DNA of 64,000 bases from Longitalea arenae (GTDB lineage: Bacteria > Bacteroidota > Bacteroidia > Chitinophagales > Chitinophagaceae), in NCBI RefSeq assembly GCF_016924755.1, contig NZ_JAFFJX010000001.1, positions 372,001 to 436,000 on the forward strand, read 5' to 3'. The number at the start of each line of letters is the position of its first letter. Within the stretch, counting starts at the first letter, position 1. The translations under genes were made by a program, and so were the position numbers. The notes below the pieces were generated by a model. It worked only from the letters and a program-made list of their open reading frames with translations, did no database searches and was not told the origin of the DNA. Positions 27,197-36,105 of the stretch are shown here, in pieces.

Positions 27197-28690
27197 ATGA
27201 AGCATTATAATTGGGAGTGGCGCCAGCCTGCTGCGCCGGGAAAAAATGTGCGCAGTGACAGCGGCCCCGCCATTTCACTTCCGCCAACCGTTGAACCAAA
27301 ACCCACAAGAAAAACAATAACGGGATCTGAGGGGATATTCAGCCGCATTGCATTTTATATGAACCCATTCGATGGCCGGTATGAAGACCTGTTAGAAGGA
27401 AATAAAAAACTGAATATTGTTAAAGATCTCACGGCAGGGTTAATAGTTGCTATGGTAGCGATACCGCTGGCAATGGGCTTTGCCATGGCTTCCGGCCTGC
27501 GGCCAGAACAGGGAATTGTTGGCGGGGCGGTGGCCGGATTGCTGGGGGCATTGTTTGGCGGTTCAAAATACCAGGTATATGGCCCTACCGCTGCTTTTAT
27601 TCCTGTGATCGGCGGCTTGATGGCTACTTATAATCACAGTTTCCTGGTGCTGGTATCTATTTTGGCAGGCGCATTACTGGCGGTCTGCGGGCTTGTTAAA
27701 TTCGGCCGAATAGTAACCCTGGTGCCGCACTCTATTGTCGTAGGCTTTACGATTGGTATTTCCATTGTAATCGCATTTTCGCAGCTGGGGGAGATCTTCG
27801 GGTTTAAAGAGAGAGTGGGTTATGGTCTTTTGCAGCAGGTTCAAAAGACGATAGCCTACCTGCCAAATGCCAACTGGTACGCTTTTGCTCTGGCCGCATT
27901 CACATTTGCGTTGTGCAGAACCTTAATAAAGTTCTCCGCTTTTATTCCCGCTCCTTTGATCGCTTTGGGTATGGGATGGCTGGTCAGCTCCACATTGTGG
28001 AAGAGCGAGGGCCTTATTCTTATCAAGGATAAATATGGCGCTATACCAACCGATTTTTTAGTGATCACCACACCGCAATTACCCGCTATGACTGCGCAGG
28101 TAATGTATGACCTGGTGTATTATGTGCTGGCGGTATTCATCGTAGCGGCTATTGAAAGTTTATTATGTTCCCGGATGGCCGACAGGCTTGCAAACAATAC
28201 CGGCATACCCTATAATCCCGATAAAGAATTATGGGGGCAGGGTATGGTGAATATGGTAACGCCTTTGTTCAATGGCTTTCCCCATACAGGCGCCCTGGCA
28301 AGAACCGCTGTAAATATTAAAGTGGGGGCTGTATCTCCCCTGGCAGGCATTGCGAAGTTCACTTTCAAGTTACTGATGGCGGCTTTCCTGGCCACTTACC
28401 TGGAGCAGGTACCGATGGCCTGCATTGGCGGCATTCTCTTCTATGTTGCCAACGGAATGGTGAAGAGAAAGGAGGTGCGTGAAGTGATCGGTTCCCGGAA
28501 TCCCTATCATATTGGGCTGATGATCTATACAGCAGCAGCGGTACCATTGTGGGGTTTTATGCCCGCCGTCTTGTCTGCCATTGTAATCTTTGCACTTATG
28601 GTGCTCTTTCGGTTGGTAAAAAAGCCCGTGCAGCAGGAAGTGTCCAGGCCCGCGCAATTAACGGGGCTGCGCATAATGGGGCGCGTATAA
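27197..28690 (+). CDS. SulP-family anion transporter lacking a STAS domain
   Basis: 497 aa. An ~55-residue polar N-terminus, then about 11-12 hydrophobic segments with SulP landmarks: DLTAGLIVAMVAIPLAMGFAMASGLRPEQG, GLFGGSKYQVYGPTAAFI-like region, and a late PCHTGALART-type segment (FPHTGALARTAVN). It ends ~15 residues after the last helix, so the usual C-terminal STAS regulatory domain is missing. Transports inorganic anions, possibly sulfate or bicarbonate; the nearby carbonic anhydrase favours bicarbonate by context only. Convergent with the carbonic anhydrase gene across a shared terminator. Confidence 0.88.
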   Translation: MKHYNWEWRQPAAPGKNVRSDSGPAISLPPTVEPKPTRKTITGSEGIFSRIAFYMNPFDGRYEDLLEGNKKLNIVKDLTAGLIVAMVAIPLAMGFAMASGLRPEQGIVGGAVAGLLGALFGGSKYQVYGPTAAFIPVIGGLMATYNHSFLVLVSILAGALLAVCGLVKFGRIVTLVPHSIVVGFTIGISIVIAFSQLGEIFGFKERVGYGLLQQVQKTIAYLPNANWYAFALAAFTFALCRTLIKFSAFIPAPLIALGMGWLVSSTLWKSEGLILIKDKYGAIPTDFLVITTPQLPAMTAQVMYDLVYYVLAVFIVAAIESLLCSRMADRLANNTGIPYNPDKELWGQGMVNMVTPLFNGFPHTGALARTAVNIKVGAVSPLAGIAKFTFKLLMAAFLATYLEQVPMACIGGILFYVANGMVKRKEVREVIGSRNPYHIGLMIYTAAAVPLWGFMPAVLSAIVIFALMVLFRLVKKPVQQEVSRPAQLTGLRIMGRV

Positions 28691-28694
28691 ACAA

Positions 28695-28721
28695 AAGAGT
28701 TCCACCGGGGGCGGAACTCTT
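28695..28721. terminator. Shared terminator hairpin between convergent SulP and carbonic anhydrase genes
   Basis: AAGAGTTCC (28695-28703) pairs with GGAACTCTT (28713-28721) around a 9-nt GC-rich loop. The minus-strand side has TCTTTTGT after it, so termination is likely stronger for the carbonic anhydrase transcript. Confidence 0.75.
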
Positions 28722-28752
28722 CAGCGTTATCTGTTAATGGTGAGCACGATGT

Positions 28753-29388
28753 TTATAAACTATCGAACTCATACAAGGGATCAATATGGGTACCGGCCTT
28801 CATTTCAAAAACCGGTTTAATAATGCCGTCTTTTAAACCGTATACCCACCCGTGCAGGTCTGGCTGGTTATTTTCTTTCCAGGCACGTTGAATGATGGAT
28901 GTTTTAGCCAGGTTATTTACCTGTTCACGAACATTCAGTTCTACGAGCCTGTCGATACGTTTTTCAGTCTCCTTAATTGCATCCAGTTCTTCGCGGTGCA
29001 GGCGGTATACGTCTTTGATATTGCGCAGCCACATATTCAATACAGGTTTGAAATCGCTTTGAGTAGTAGCTGCTTTAACGCCGCCACAGCCATAATGGCC
29101 GCAAACGATCACGTGTTTTACCTTAAGGTGATTGACAGCATAGTCGAGCACGCTCAGCAAATTCACATCTGTGTTCACCACCATATTGGCGACATTGCGG
29201 TGCACGAAGATCTCGCCTGGTTGTGTGCCTGTAATTTCATTGGCCGGTACGCGGCTGTCGCTACAACCGATCCATAAAAATTCAGGTGTTTGAATGTCGG
29301 CCAGCCGCCTGAAATATTCAGGATCTTCGCTGACTTTCTCTGATGCCCAGGCTTTATTCTCCAGTAATAATTTTTCGTATGATTGCAT
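28753..29388 (-). CDS. Beta-class carbonic anhydrase
   Basis: 211 aa from ATG 29388 (MQSYEKLLLENKAWASEK); an ATG 33 bp upstream is possible but less typical. Zinc ligands are Cys42, His98 and Cys101 (CSDSRVPANE and GHYGCGGV), with the Asp44/Arg46 dyad. Interconverts CO2 and bicarbonate in the cytosol. It lies 99 bp downstream of a SulP gene on the same strand, the arrangement known for SulP bicarbonate uptake modules. Confidence 0.95.
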   Translation of the reverse strand: MQSYEKLLLENKAWASEKVSEDPEYFRRLADIQTPEFLWIGCSDSRVPANEITGTQPGEIFVHRNVANMVVNTDVNLLSVLDYAVNHLKVKHVIVCGHYGCGGVKAATTQSDFKPVLNMWLRNIKDVYRLHREELDAIKETEKRIDRLVELNVREQVNNLAKTSIIQRAWKENNQPDLHGWVYGLKDGIIKPVFEMKAGTHIDPLYEFDSL

Positions 29389-29487
29389 GATCGATCTTTT
29401 TGACTTAATAAAATTAAACAACCTTTTTTTAATGGCGTCGGTTGAAATCGAATTTCAGCACGCGGGTTGCAAATTACCGGCGTTGCA

Positions 29488-31104
29488 TTATACTTCCGCC
29501 ATCTCTTGTTCTGCAACTACAGGTTTCGGGTGTGCTACAATGTTAGTACCATTTCCTGTAAAACCCTGATCCCTGTGATTACTTTTTCTCAATTCAACCG
29601 AAATGCCTTTCAAAGGAGCGTGTTTTAAAAAGTCTTCAATAACCTCAATGATGTCGCGGTCAATAAAATCGGCCCTTGTTGCATCAATAAGCACTGATGA
29701 ATTCTCCGGTACTTTTTCGAGCCGGTTCTTAATGATCGGTTTATTTAAAAAAGATACATCCTTACGTAAACGGAATAAATATCTGTTGGCGTCATTTACC
29801 ACCAGTACTGCCGATTTGAAGTTACTGCGGATAACAAAGAACATACCTACAACGCAACCAACTAAAATACCTTTCAACAGGTCGGTAAGCAGGATGGCCA
29901 CGATGGTAATGGCAAAGGGTAAGAACACATCCCATCCTTTTTTATAAAAGCTTATGAACAGCGAAGGCTTAGCCAGCTTGAAACCTGTATAGATCAGGAT
30001 GGCTGCCAGTGCCGACAACGGTATAAGGTTAAGCAGGGAGGGGATGAAGGCTACAGATCCCAACAGGAAAAAACCATGGAAAATGGTAGACATTTTGGTT
30101 TTTGCGCCGGAATTGATATTGGCCGATGTACGCACCACCACAGAAGTAAGTGGTAAACCGCCAATAAAGCCTGATACCATATTACCAGCGCCCTGGGCCA
30201 TCAATTCCCGGTTCGTTGGGGTAACGCGTTGATAGGGATCCAGGTCGTCTGCTGCTTCAATGTTCAATAAGGTTTCCAGACTGGCCACAATGGCAAGGGT
30301 TAATGCGGTAGTCCATACCACCGGATTCGTAATATGGCTGAAATCGGGAAATGTAAAGAACGACAGAAATCCTTCCACAGAATCAGCCACCGGAATTTTC
30401 ACGAGGTGTGAATCTTTGATCACCAGGTCAGGCGCCGATGTTCTTAATGTTTCATTCAGGATAACAGCAACCACTACCACGATCAGCGGGGCCGGCATCA
30501 GTTGCAGGAACCTGGCTTTGGGAGCAACATATTTTTCCCAAACAACCATGATCACCAGCGAAACCAACCCAATAACGAGGGCTGCCGGTATTAAATGACT
30601 AAATGCCCCAAACAAGCTGCTGAAGGTGTTTTGGCCATCGGCCTGCTGAAAACTTTCATCCCCGGTATAGTCGGCGTCGTAGCCCACCAGGTGCGGGAGT
30701 TGTTTCAGGATCAGGATCAGCCCTATGGCCGCCAGCATCCCTTTAATTACACTGGAAGGAATATAATCACCGAGAATACCGGCTTTTATGATGCCTAAAA
30801 TAATTTGAAAAACGCCGCCCAGCACAACGGCCAGCAGGAATGCTTCGAACACCTGCAGTTTGCCAATAGCTACTATTACAATGGCTGTTAAACCGGCTGC
30901 TGGTCCGCTCACACTCAGTTGCGACCCACTCAGGGCACCGATAACAATACCGCCCACCATACCGGCAATAATGCCCGAGAACAACGGAGCCCCCGATGCC
31001 AGGGCAATACCCAAACAGAGGGGGAGCGCTACAAGAAATACTACTACAGATGAAGGCAAATCATTTTTTAACGCGCCTGCGTATTGTTTTACTTTTTGAA
31101 CCAT
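29488..31104 (-). CDS. SulP-family anion (probably bicarbonate) transporter with C-terminal STAS domain
   Basis: 538 aa from the ATG at 31104 (MVQKVKQYAGALKNDLPSS). The membrane domain carries SulP motifs (LPLCLGIALASGAPLFSGIIAG, SGPAAGLTAIV, GGLPLTSVVVRTSANINSG) and about 11 helices. The STAS domain is ~450-520 (SSVLIDATRADFIDRDIIEV). Followed by a beta-carbonic anhydrase gene, which supports bicarbonate as substrate; sulfate is the alternative. An in-frame 29-residue extension was rejected as non-family-like. Confidence 0.9.
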   Translation of the reverse strand: MVQKVKQYAGALKNDLPSSVVVFLVALPLCLGIALASGAPLFSGIIAGMVGGIVIGALSGSQLSVSGPAAGLTAIVIVAIGKLQVFEAFLLAVVLGGVFQIILGIIKAGILGDYIPSSVIKGMLAAIGLILILKQLPHLVGYDADYTGDESFQQADGQNTFSSLFGAFSHLIPAALVIGLVSLVIMVVWEKYVAPKARFLQLMPAPLIVVVVAVILNETLRTSAPDLVIKDSHLVKIPVADSVEGFLSFFTFPDFSHITNPVVWTTALTLAIVASLETLLNIEAADDLDPYQRVTPTNRELMAQGAGNMVSGFIGGLPLTSVVVRTSANINSGAKTKMSTIFHGFFLLGSVAFIPSLLNLIPLSALAAILIYTGFKLAKPSLFISFYKKGWDVFLPFAITIVAILLTDLLKGILVGCVVGMFFVIRSNFKSAVLVVNDANRYLFRLRKDVSFLNKPIIKNRLEKVPENSSVLIDATRADFIDRDIIEVIEDFLKHAPLKGISVELRKSNHRDQGFTGNGTNIVAHPKPVVAEQEMAEV

Positions 31105-31286
31105 ATTTAATAACGTTTTATGAGAAGCACATGGCTTGCCCGGTTTGACAATAAGATACCCGGTTGAATTCAAGGATGCACCTGGAAACAAATGCTTTTA
31201 GCCAGATGTACATTTCATATCAACAAAGCAATCGTATTCCCGCATTGCAGGAAGAATAAAAAGGATGATCAGAAATGGGAAAATTG

Positions 31287-31661
31287 TCAGGCTTCCGGAG
31301 GAGGTGAAAAAGATTCCGGATGATAAATGCAGAGTTTTTCTGTTTCGTGAACCTTATGTTCATACAGCCAATTGATCCAATCGGGATTAACCGGACTGTG
31401 ATGTGGATGTAAAAATTCTTCAGAGAAGGTTACCGGCGCATCGGGCGATTTTTCGTCGGGACCGGCAGGGTTGGTCTTGCAATCACCCCTGGTCTCTTCA
31501 TCACCGTCTGCATCGATACAGGTGATGAGCGCTGCACTCGTTTCTTTCGACATATACAAAAAGTTGATACCGGTGATCCAGAGCAATAAAAGCATCATGA
31601 CAATGGCCACGATCCTTTTCGCAACAGATACAGTATATTCTTTTTGTATTGCTTTATCCAT
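31287..31661 (-). CDS. Small single-TM protein with Cys/His/acid-rich exterior, upstream of SulP
   Basis: 124 aa. Basic N-terminus, TM helix ~15-34 (RIVAIVMMLLLLWITGINFLY), then an Asp/Glu/Pro-rich stretch with Cys (ALITCIDADGDEETRGDC) and His pairs (HPHHSP, HKVHETEKLCIYH) that could bind a metal. It is preceded by a good promoter (31679-31710) and lies 182 bp upstream of the SulP gene. Function unknown. Confidence 0.6.
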   Translation of the reverse strand: MDKAIQKEYTVSVAKRIVAIVMMLLLLWITGINFLYMSKETSAALITCIDADGDEETRGDCKTNPAGPDEKSPDAPVTFSEEFLHPHHSPVNPDWINWLYEHKVHETEKLCIYHPESFSPPPEA

Positions 31662-31678
31662 GATAATGAGTAACGATG

Positions 31679-31710
31679 CAAAAATAAGGGTTCAATGCTC
31701 AGGTGACAAA
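31679..31710 (-). promoter_or_regulatory. Bacteroidota-type promoter for the small TM protein
   Basis: Minus strand reads TTTG (31710-31707), 20 bp spacer, TATTTTTG (31686-31679), close to TTTG-N19-21-TAnnTTTG. It ends 17 bp before the start codon. Confidence 0.7.
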
Positions 31711-31806
31711 CGTTAAATTTCCTTAACAATTGCCATTTAGTCCACAAAAATTATGCAATAAATGCCAATAAACAAAACCGTTTATATATCTAAGTGCAAA
31801 CTATAT

Positions 31807-31843
31807 AAGGCCTGCCTGCACGAAATGTTTTACAAGCAGGCTT
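31807..31843 (-). terminator. Candidate terminator after the MHS transporter/small membrane protein pair
   Basis: AAGGCCTGC (31807-31815) and GCAGGCTT (31836-31843) pair with one bulged base. It is ~26 bp after the stop of the 79-aa protein gene. The downstream T-tract on the minus strand is weak. Confidence 0.45.
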
Positions 31844-31868
31844 GAATATTGTTGACTATTAATATTCT

Positions 31869-32108
31869 TTATATTTCTTTGGAATTTTCCGGCAGGCGGT
31901 CGTATTCTCCCTTAAGGGCATAATAGCCGAAAATAACCATGCCAATAGCGATCGGGATAAATATGATAATAAATACAGCCCATTGAATCTTAGTGTCTAA
32001 AACCGGTTTTTTATTTATTTCTTCAGCAGCTGTTTTAATGAGGTAATAAATGGTAACAGGGCCCAGGATGATCCACACAATGCCCAGCCATCTTTTTAAC
32101 TGATTCAT
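31869..32108 (-). CDS. Small two-TM membrane protein paired with the MHS transporter
   Basis: 79 aa with two hydrophobic helices (~8-25 and ~42-66) and polar ends. It starts 20 bp after the MFS transporter stop and is clearly co-transcribed. I have seen small proteins of this kind annotated beside MHS-family transporters in Bacteroidota (DUF6814-like); the name is tentative. A role as an accessory subunit is inferred from position only. Confidence 0.65.
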   Translation of the reverse strand: MNQLKRWLGIVWIILGPVTIYYLIKTAAEEINKKPVLDTKIQWAVFIIIFIPIAIGMVIFGYYALKGEYDRLPENSKEI

Positions 32109-32128
32109 GTTGTTCTTTTTAATATTAT

Positions 32129-33679
32129 TTAATCGTTAACATCGGGGTCAATCCGGTTTGAAATATAAATAGCACCAATAAATAAACATACAGCGGCAAC
32201 GATAATGGTATACCACAACCCCGATAATTTATCCGTCACATAAATGGTGGTCAGCAAAGTGGCAATAAACGGTGTTAAACCCCCGAACACGCCATTGCCG
32301 ATATGGTAGGGAAGCGACATAGACGTGTACCGGATGCGGGTCGGGAAAAGCTCTACCAGGAAGGCGGCAATTGGACCATACACCATGGTCACATACAGTA
32401 TTAACACGAAGATGAGCGCCACCAGCTTGCGGTAACTCGCCGTATCCAGTTTTTTGTCTTTATATTTTATTGACGTATGGGCAGCCCCGGCCAATGCTGC
32501 ATTGGCAAACAGGGTATCTGCTTTTATTTCTTTAAATACAGCGCCGTCGCTGTAACGAACTTCCGAAGTAACCAGGCGAACCGAATCGGCCGGGTTTTTA
32601 TCACTCACAACCGTTTTTTGTTCCAGTAACTTTCTATGTTCGGTCAGTTCGGTTTTCCCGCCTGGCTCGGTAAGGGCTATGAATTGTTTAAAAATGGGTT
32701 GATAGGTACAAATGGCCAGCAGCATGCCAATCAGCATGATCCATTTACGGCCTATTTTATCACTCCACCCGCCGAAGACCACAAAAAACGGCGTGGCCAG
32801 TAATATGCCCCAGATAAGGATGGTGCGCGACTGGTCGAAATCAATATTGCATACGTTTTCGAGGAAAGACTGTGCATAAAACTGGCCGGTGTACCAAACA
32901 ACGCCCTGGCCCATGGTTGCGCCAAACAAAGCGAGCAAAACCATTTTCAGATTGGTCTTATTACCGAAGCTTTCTTTTAGCGGATTTACGGATGTTTTGC
33001 CTTCTGTTTTTAGTTTGGCGAAGAGCGGTGATTCGTTCATCCGTAAACGTATATATATAGATACGCCTACCAGTAATATAGATACCCAGAACGGGATGCG
33101 CCATCCCCAATCGTTAAAACGTTGAATGGAAGTGTTCAGGTCAGGCGCGAGGTAATGACGCGTAATTAATATTACTCCCAACGAAAGGAATAGGCCCAGG
33201 GTAGCGGTGGTTTGTATCCAGCTGGTATAATAACCACGTTTATTGGCCGGTGCATGCTCTGCCACATAGGTAGCGGCGCCGCCATATTCACCACCAAGTG
33301 CAAGGCCCTGCAATAAACGGAGCAGCAATACCAGCAGGGGCGCTGCAAAGCCGATCGTTGCATAACCTGGTACCAGGCCAATGGCGAATGTAGAACCGCC
33401 CATAAGGATCAGCGTCAGCAGGAAAGTGTATTTCCTGCCAATGAGATCACCTAAACGGCCAAATACCAATGCACCAAAAGGGCGAACAATGAACCCTGCT
33501 GCAAAGGTTGCCAGTGTAGACAGAAGGGCTGCTGTGGGATTTGTTTTTGGAAAGAACTGGCTTGCGATCACAGTGGCCAGGCTGCCGAAAATGTAAAAGT
33601 CATACCATTCAATTAAGGTTCCTACCGAAGAGGCAGCGATTACCTGCCAGATAGTTTTGGAGCTCGAAGCTTTGGTCAT
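32129..33679 (-). CDS. MFS transporter, metabolite:H+ symporter (MHS/ProP-like) family
   Basis: 516 aa with ~12 helices. The N-terminal IWQVIAASSVGTLIEWYDFYIFGSLA and the GRLGDLIGRKYTFLLTL loop 2-3 motif are typical of MHS permeases such as ProP, ShiA and KgtP. A polar insertion (~335-395, rich in K/E/D) separates helices in the second half, longer than in the enterobacterial proteins. The substrate is probably a small carboxylate or zwitterion. It is divergent from acs, which hints at organic acid use. Confidence 0.88.
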   Translation of the reverse strand: MTKASSSKTIWQVIAASSVGTLIEWYDFYIFGSLATVIASQFFPKTNPTAALLSTLATFAAGFIVRPFGALVFGRLGDLIGRKYTFLLTLILMGGSTFAIGLVPGYATIGFAAPLLVLLLRLLQGLALGGEYGGAATYVAEHAPANKRGYYTSWIQTTATLGLFLSLGVILITRHYLAPDLNTSIQRFNDWGWRIPFWVSILLVGVSIYIRLRMNESPLFAKLKTEGKTSVNPLKESFGNKTNLKMVLLALFGATMGQGVVWYTGQFYAQSFLENVCNIDFDQSRTILIWGILLATPFFVVFGGWSDKIGRKWIMLIGMLLAICTYQPIFKQFIALTEPGGKTELTEHRKLLEQKTVVSDKNPADSVRLVTSEVRYSDGAVFKEIKADTLFANAALAGAAHTSIKYKDKKLDTASYRKLVALIFVLILYVTMVYGPIAAFLVELFPTRIRYTSMSLPYHIGNGVFGGLTPFIATLLTTIYVTDKLSGLWYTIIVAAVCLFIGAIYISNRIDPDVND

Positions 33680-33720
33680 ATGGGAAGCCGGTTTTCTCGT
33701 TGTTTAAGCTATAAATATAA

Positions 33721-33748
33721 GGCACAAGTTTCAAGGTACAAGGCACAC
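33721..33748. repeat. Short AAGTTTCAAGGTACAAGG repeat in the MFS-acs spacer
   Basis: Single degenerate occurrence of the AAGTTTCAAG/GGTACAAGG word seen in the eno-ftsB spacer. It lies in the divergent 214-bp gap; no clear promoter elements were found there. Confidence 0.45.
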
Positions 33749-33893
33749 GATAGAAGTTTCCGATTTCAATATTGATTGTGCAAACGAATGCATGATCAAC
33801 TAACAAGTGTAAGGTGTTTCCATTCTTGTTGCTTGTCGCCATTTCTTCGTATTTTAACGGCCCAAAATAAAAAAGGGAGTTAAACTGATTGTT

Positions 33894-35807
33894 ATGTCAT
33901 ATCCTTATCAGATAAGATCAGCAGACCAATACAAGGCCGCGTATGAAAAAAGCGTTAATGAGCCGGAGGAATTCTGGGGCGCTGTAGCTTCAACCTTTCA
34001 CTGGAGAAAAAAATGGGATAAAGTACTGGAATGGGATTTTAAAAAGCCAACCATTAAGTGGTTTGCCGGCGGTAAACTGAATATAACCGAGAACTGTCTC
34101 GATCGGCACCTCGAAACGCTGGGCAATACGCCTGCTATCATATGGGAGTCGAATGATCCTGAAGAACATCACCGCATTTTAACCTACCGCGATCTGCACG
34201 CTAAAGTATGCCAGTTTGCCAATGTGCTTAAAAATAACGGCGTAAAAAAGGGCGATCGTGTTTGTATTTATATGGGCATGGTGCCTGAACTGGCTATTGC
34301 CGTACTTGCCTGTGCCCGCATTGGTGCCATTCATTCTGTCGTATTTGGCGGATTCAGCGCACAAAGCATTGCCGACCGCCTGCAGGATGCCAAAGCGGAA
34401 TTTGTAGTTACCTGCGATGGCGCCTTCCGCGGTAATAAAGAAATTCCGTTGAAAAGTGTAATTGACGATGCCCTGGTACAATGCCCCTTTGTTAAACGGG
34501 TGATCGTATTGACCAGGACCCGCACGCCGGTATCTATGATCAAGGGCCGTGATGTGTGGTGGGAAGATGAGATCAGGATCGTTGAAACACAAGGCAACCC
34601 CGATTGTACCGCCGAAGAAATGGATGCGGAAGACATGTTGTTCATTTTATACACCTCCGGCTCAACCGGTAAACCGAAAGGCGTGGTACATACCTGCGGC
34701 GGCTACATGGTGTACACAAACTATAGTTTTGTAAACGCCTTCCAGTACCAGCCGGGTGACGTGCATTTTTGCACGGCTGATATCGGCTGGATAACCGGTC
34801 ACAGCTATATCGTGTATGGCCCATTAAGTGCCGGCGCCACTTCCCTGATGTTTGAAGGCATTCCTACATGGCCCAATGCTGGCCGGTTTTGGGATATAGT
34901 AGACAAATACAAAGTAAATGTGCTGTATACCGCGCCAACCGCCATCCGGTCGCTGATGGGCTTCGGTCTGGATCCTGTAAAAGGGCATAGCCTTGATTCT
35001 TTGAAAGTGCTGGGTACCGTAGGTGAACCCATTAATGAAGAAGCATGGCATTGGTACGATGAACATATCGGTAAGAAAAGATGTCCGATCGTAGATACCT
35101 GGTGGCAAACGGAGACAGGAGGTATCCTCATTTCCAATTTGGCGGGTGTAACGCCAGCCAAGCCGGCGCATGCCACCCTGCCTTTACCGGGTATTCAGCC
35201 GGTACTGGTTGATGAGAATGGTAAAGAAATTACCGGCAATTCGGTGAGCGGCAACCTGTGTATTAAATTTCCCTGGCCCGGTATGCTGCGTACTACATAT
35301 GGCGACCATGAACGTTGCCGCCTGAACTATTTCGCCACCTATGAAAATTTATATTTTACCGGTGATGGTTGCCTGCGCGATGAAGTGGGTAATTATCGTA
35401 TTACCGGCCGGGTTGATGACGTACTGAACGTAAGCGGCCACCGCATTGGGACGGCTGAAGTGGAAAATGCCATTAACATGCACGCAGGTGTAGTGGAAAG
35501 CGCCGTGGTAGGTTATCCGCACGATATTAAAGGGCAGGGCATTTATGCGTTTGTGATCTACCAGGGAACGCATGGTGATGAAGAGTTGGCCCGCAAGGAT
35601 ATTACACAAACTGTTTCGCGCATCATAGGGGCCATTGCAAAACCGGATAAAATTCAATTCGTGAGCGGCCTGCCAAAAACCAGAAGCGGCAAGATCATGC
35701 GCAGGATCTTGCGAAAGATCGCAGAAGGCGAGATTGACAAACTGGGAGATACCACCACCTTGCTGGATCCTGGCGTGGTTGATGAAATTTCCAGGGGAAG
35801 ATTGTAA
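33894..35807 (+). CDS. acs: Acetyl-CoA synthetase
   Basis: 637 aa, normal length. Adenylate-forming motifs: YTSGSTGKPKGVVHT (P-loop-like, ~250-265), DTWWQTETGG (~400-410), the YFTGDGCLRDEVGNYRITGRVDD hinge region and the C-terminal GKIMRRILRKIA with the acetylatable catalytic Lys. Converts acetate, ATP and CoA to acetyl-CoA. A strong terminator follows. Confidence 0.97.
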   Translation: MSYPYQIRSADQYKAAYEKSVNEPEEFWGAVASTFHWRKKWDKVLEWDFKKPTIKWFAGGKLNITENCLDRHLETLGNTPAIIWESNDPEEHHRILTYRDLHAKVCQFANVLKNNGVKKGDRVCIYMGMVPELAIAVLACARIGAIHSVVFGGFSAQSIADRLQDAKAEFVVTCDGAFRGNKEIPLKSVIDDALVQCPFVKRVIVLTRTRTPVSMIKGRDVWWEDEIRIVETQGNPDCTAEEMDAEDMLFILYTSGSTGKPKGVVHTCGGYMVYTNYSFVNAFQYQPGDVHFCTADIGWITGHSYIVYGPLSAGATSLMFEGIPTWPNAGRFWDIVDKYKVNVLYTAPTAIRSLMGFGLDPVKGHSLDSLKVLGTVGEPINEEAWHWYDEHIGKKRCPIVDTWWQTETGGILISNLAGVTPAKPAHATLPLPGIQPVLVDENGKEITGNSVSGNLCIKFPWPGMLRTTYGDHERCRLNYFATYENLYFTGDGCLRDEVGNYRITGRVDDVLNVSGHRIGTAEVENAINMHAGVVESAVVGYPHDIKGQGIYAFVIYQGTHGDEELARKDITQTVSRIIGAIAKPDKIQFVSGLPKTRSGKIMRRILRKIAEGEIDKLGDTTTLLDPGVVDEISRGRL

Positions 35808-35835
35808 CAGAATGATAATTATATAATATTTTATG

Positions 35836-35867
35836 GCCCGTGCCGGCTCAGCCGGCACGGGCTTTTT
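35836..35867 (+). terminator. Strong rho-independent terminator after acs
   Basis: Perfect 12-bp stem GCCCGTGCCGGC / GCCGGCACGGGC with a TCA loop, then TTTTT (35863-35867). Confidence 0.95.
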
Positions 35868-35942
35868 AATTTATAGATGCCTGATCCTGCCCGGTTTATC
35901 CCAAATGGTGACTAATACAGACAAAATACCTTTTTACTGCTA

Positions 35943-35973
35943 TTGCAGGTGCAACGCGTGAATGATACTTTTG
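35943..35973 (+). promoter_or_regulatory. Candidate promoter for the FAS1-SusD gene
   Basis: TTG (35943-35945), 20-bp spacer, TACTTTTG (35966-35973), matching the Bacteroidota pattern. The start codon lies 132 bp downstream, which would give a long leader. Confidence 0.55.
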
Positions 35974-36105
35974 TGCCTGCCATGAACCCTTATCAAAACA
36001 CCACTTCATTGCCTGCCTGCAGATATGAAATGATCTTGCTCAGAGTCCCACAGACAATGCTTACATAATCTATTACCAAGAACCAATAAATAACAATTCG
36101 AACCT

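Noticed and set aside
28852-29277. 141-codon frame antisense to the carbonic anhydrase
   Set aside because: Shadow frame; zinc ligands identify the minus-strand gene.
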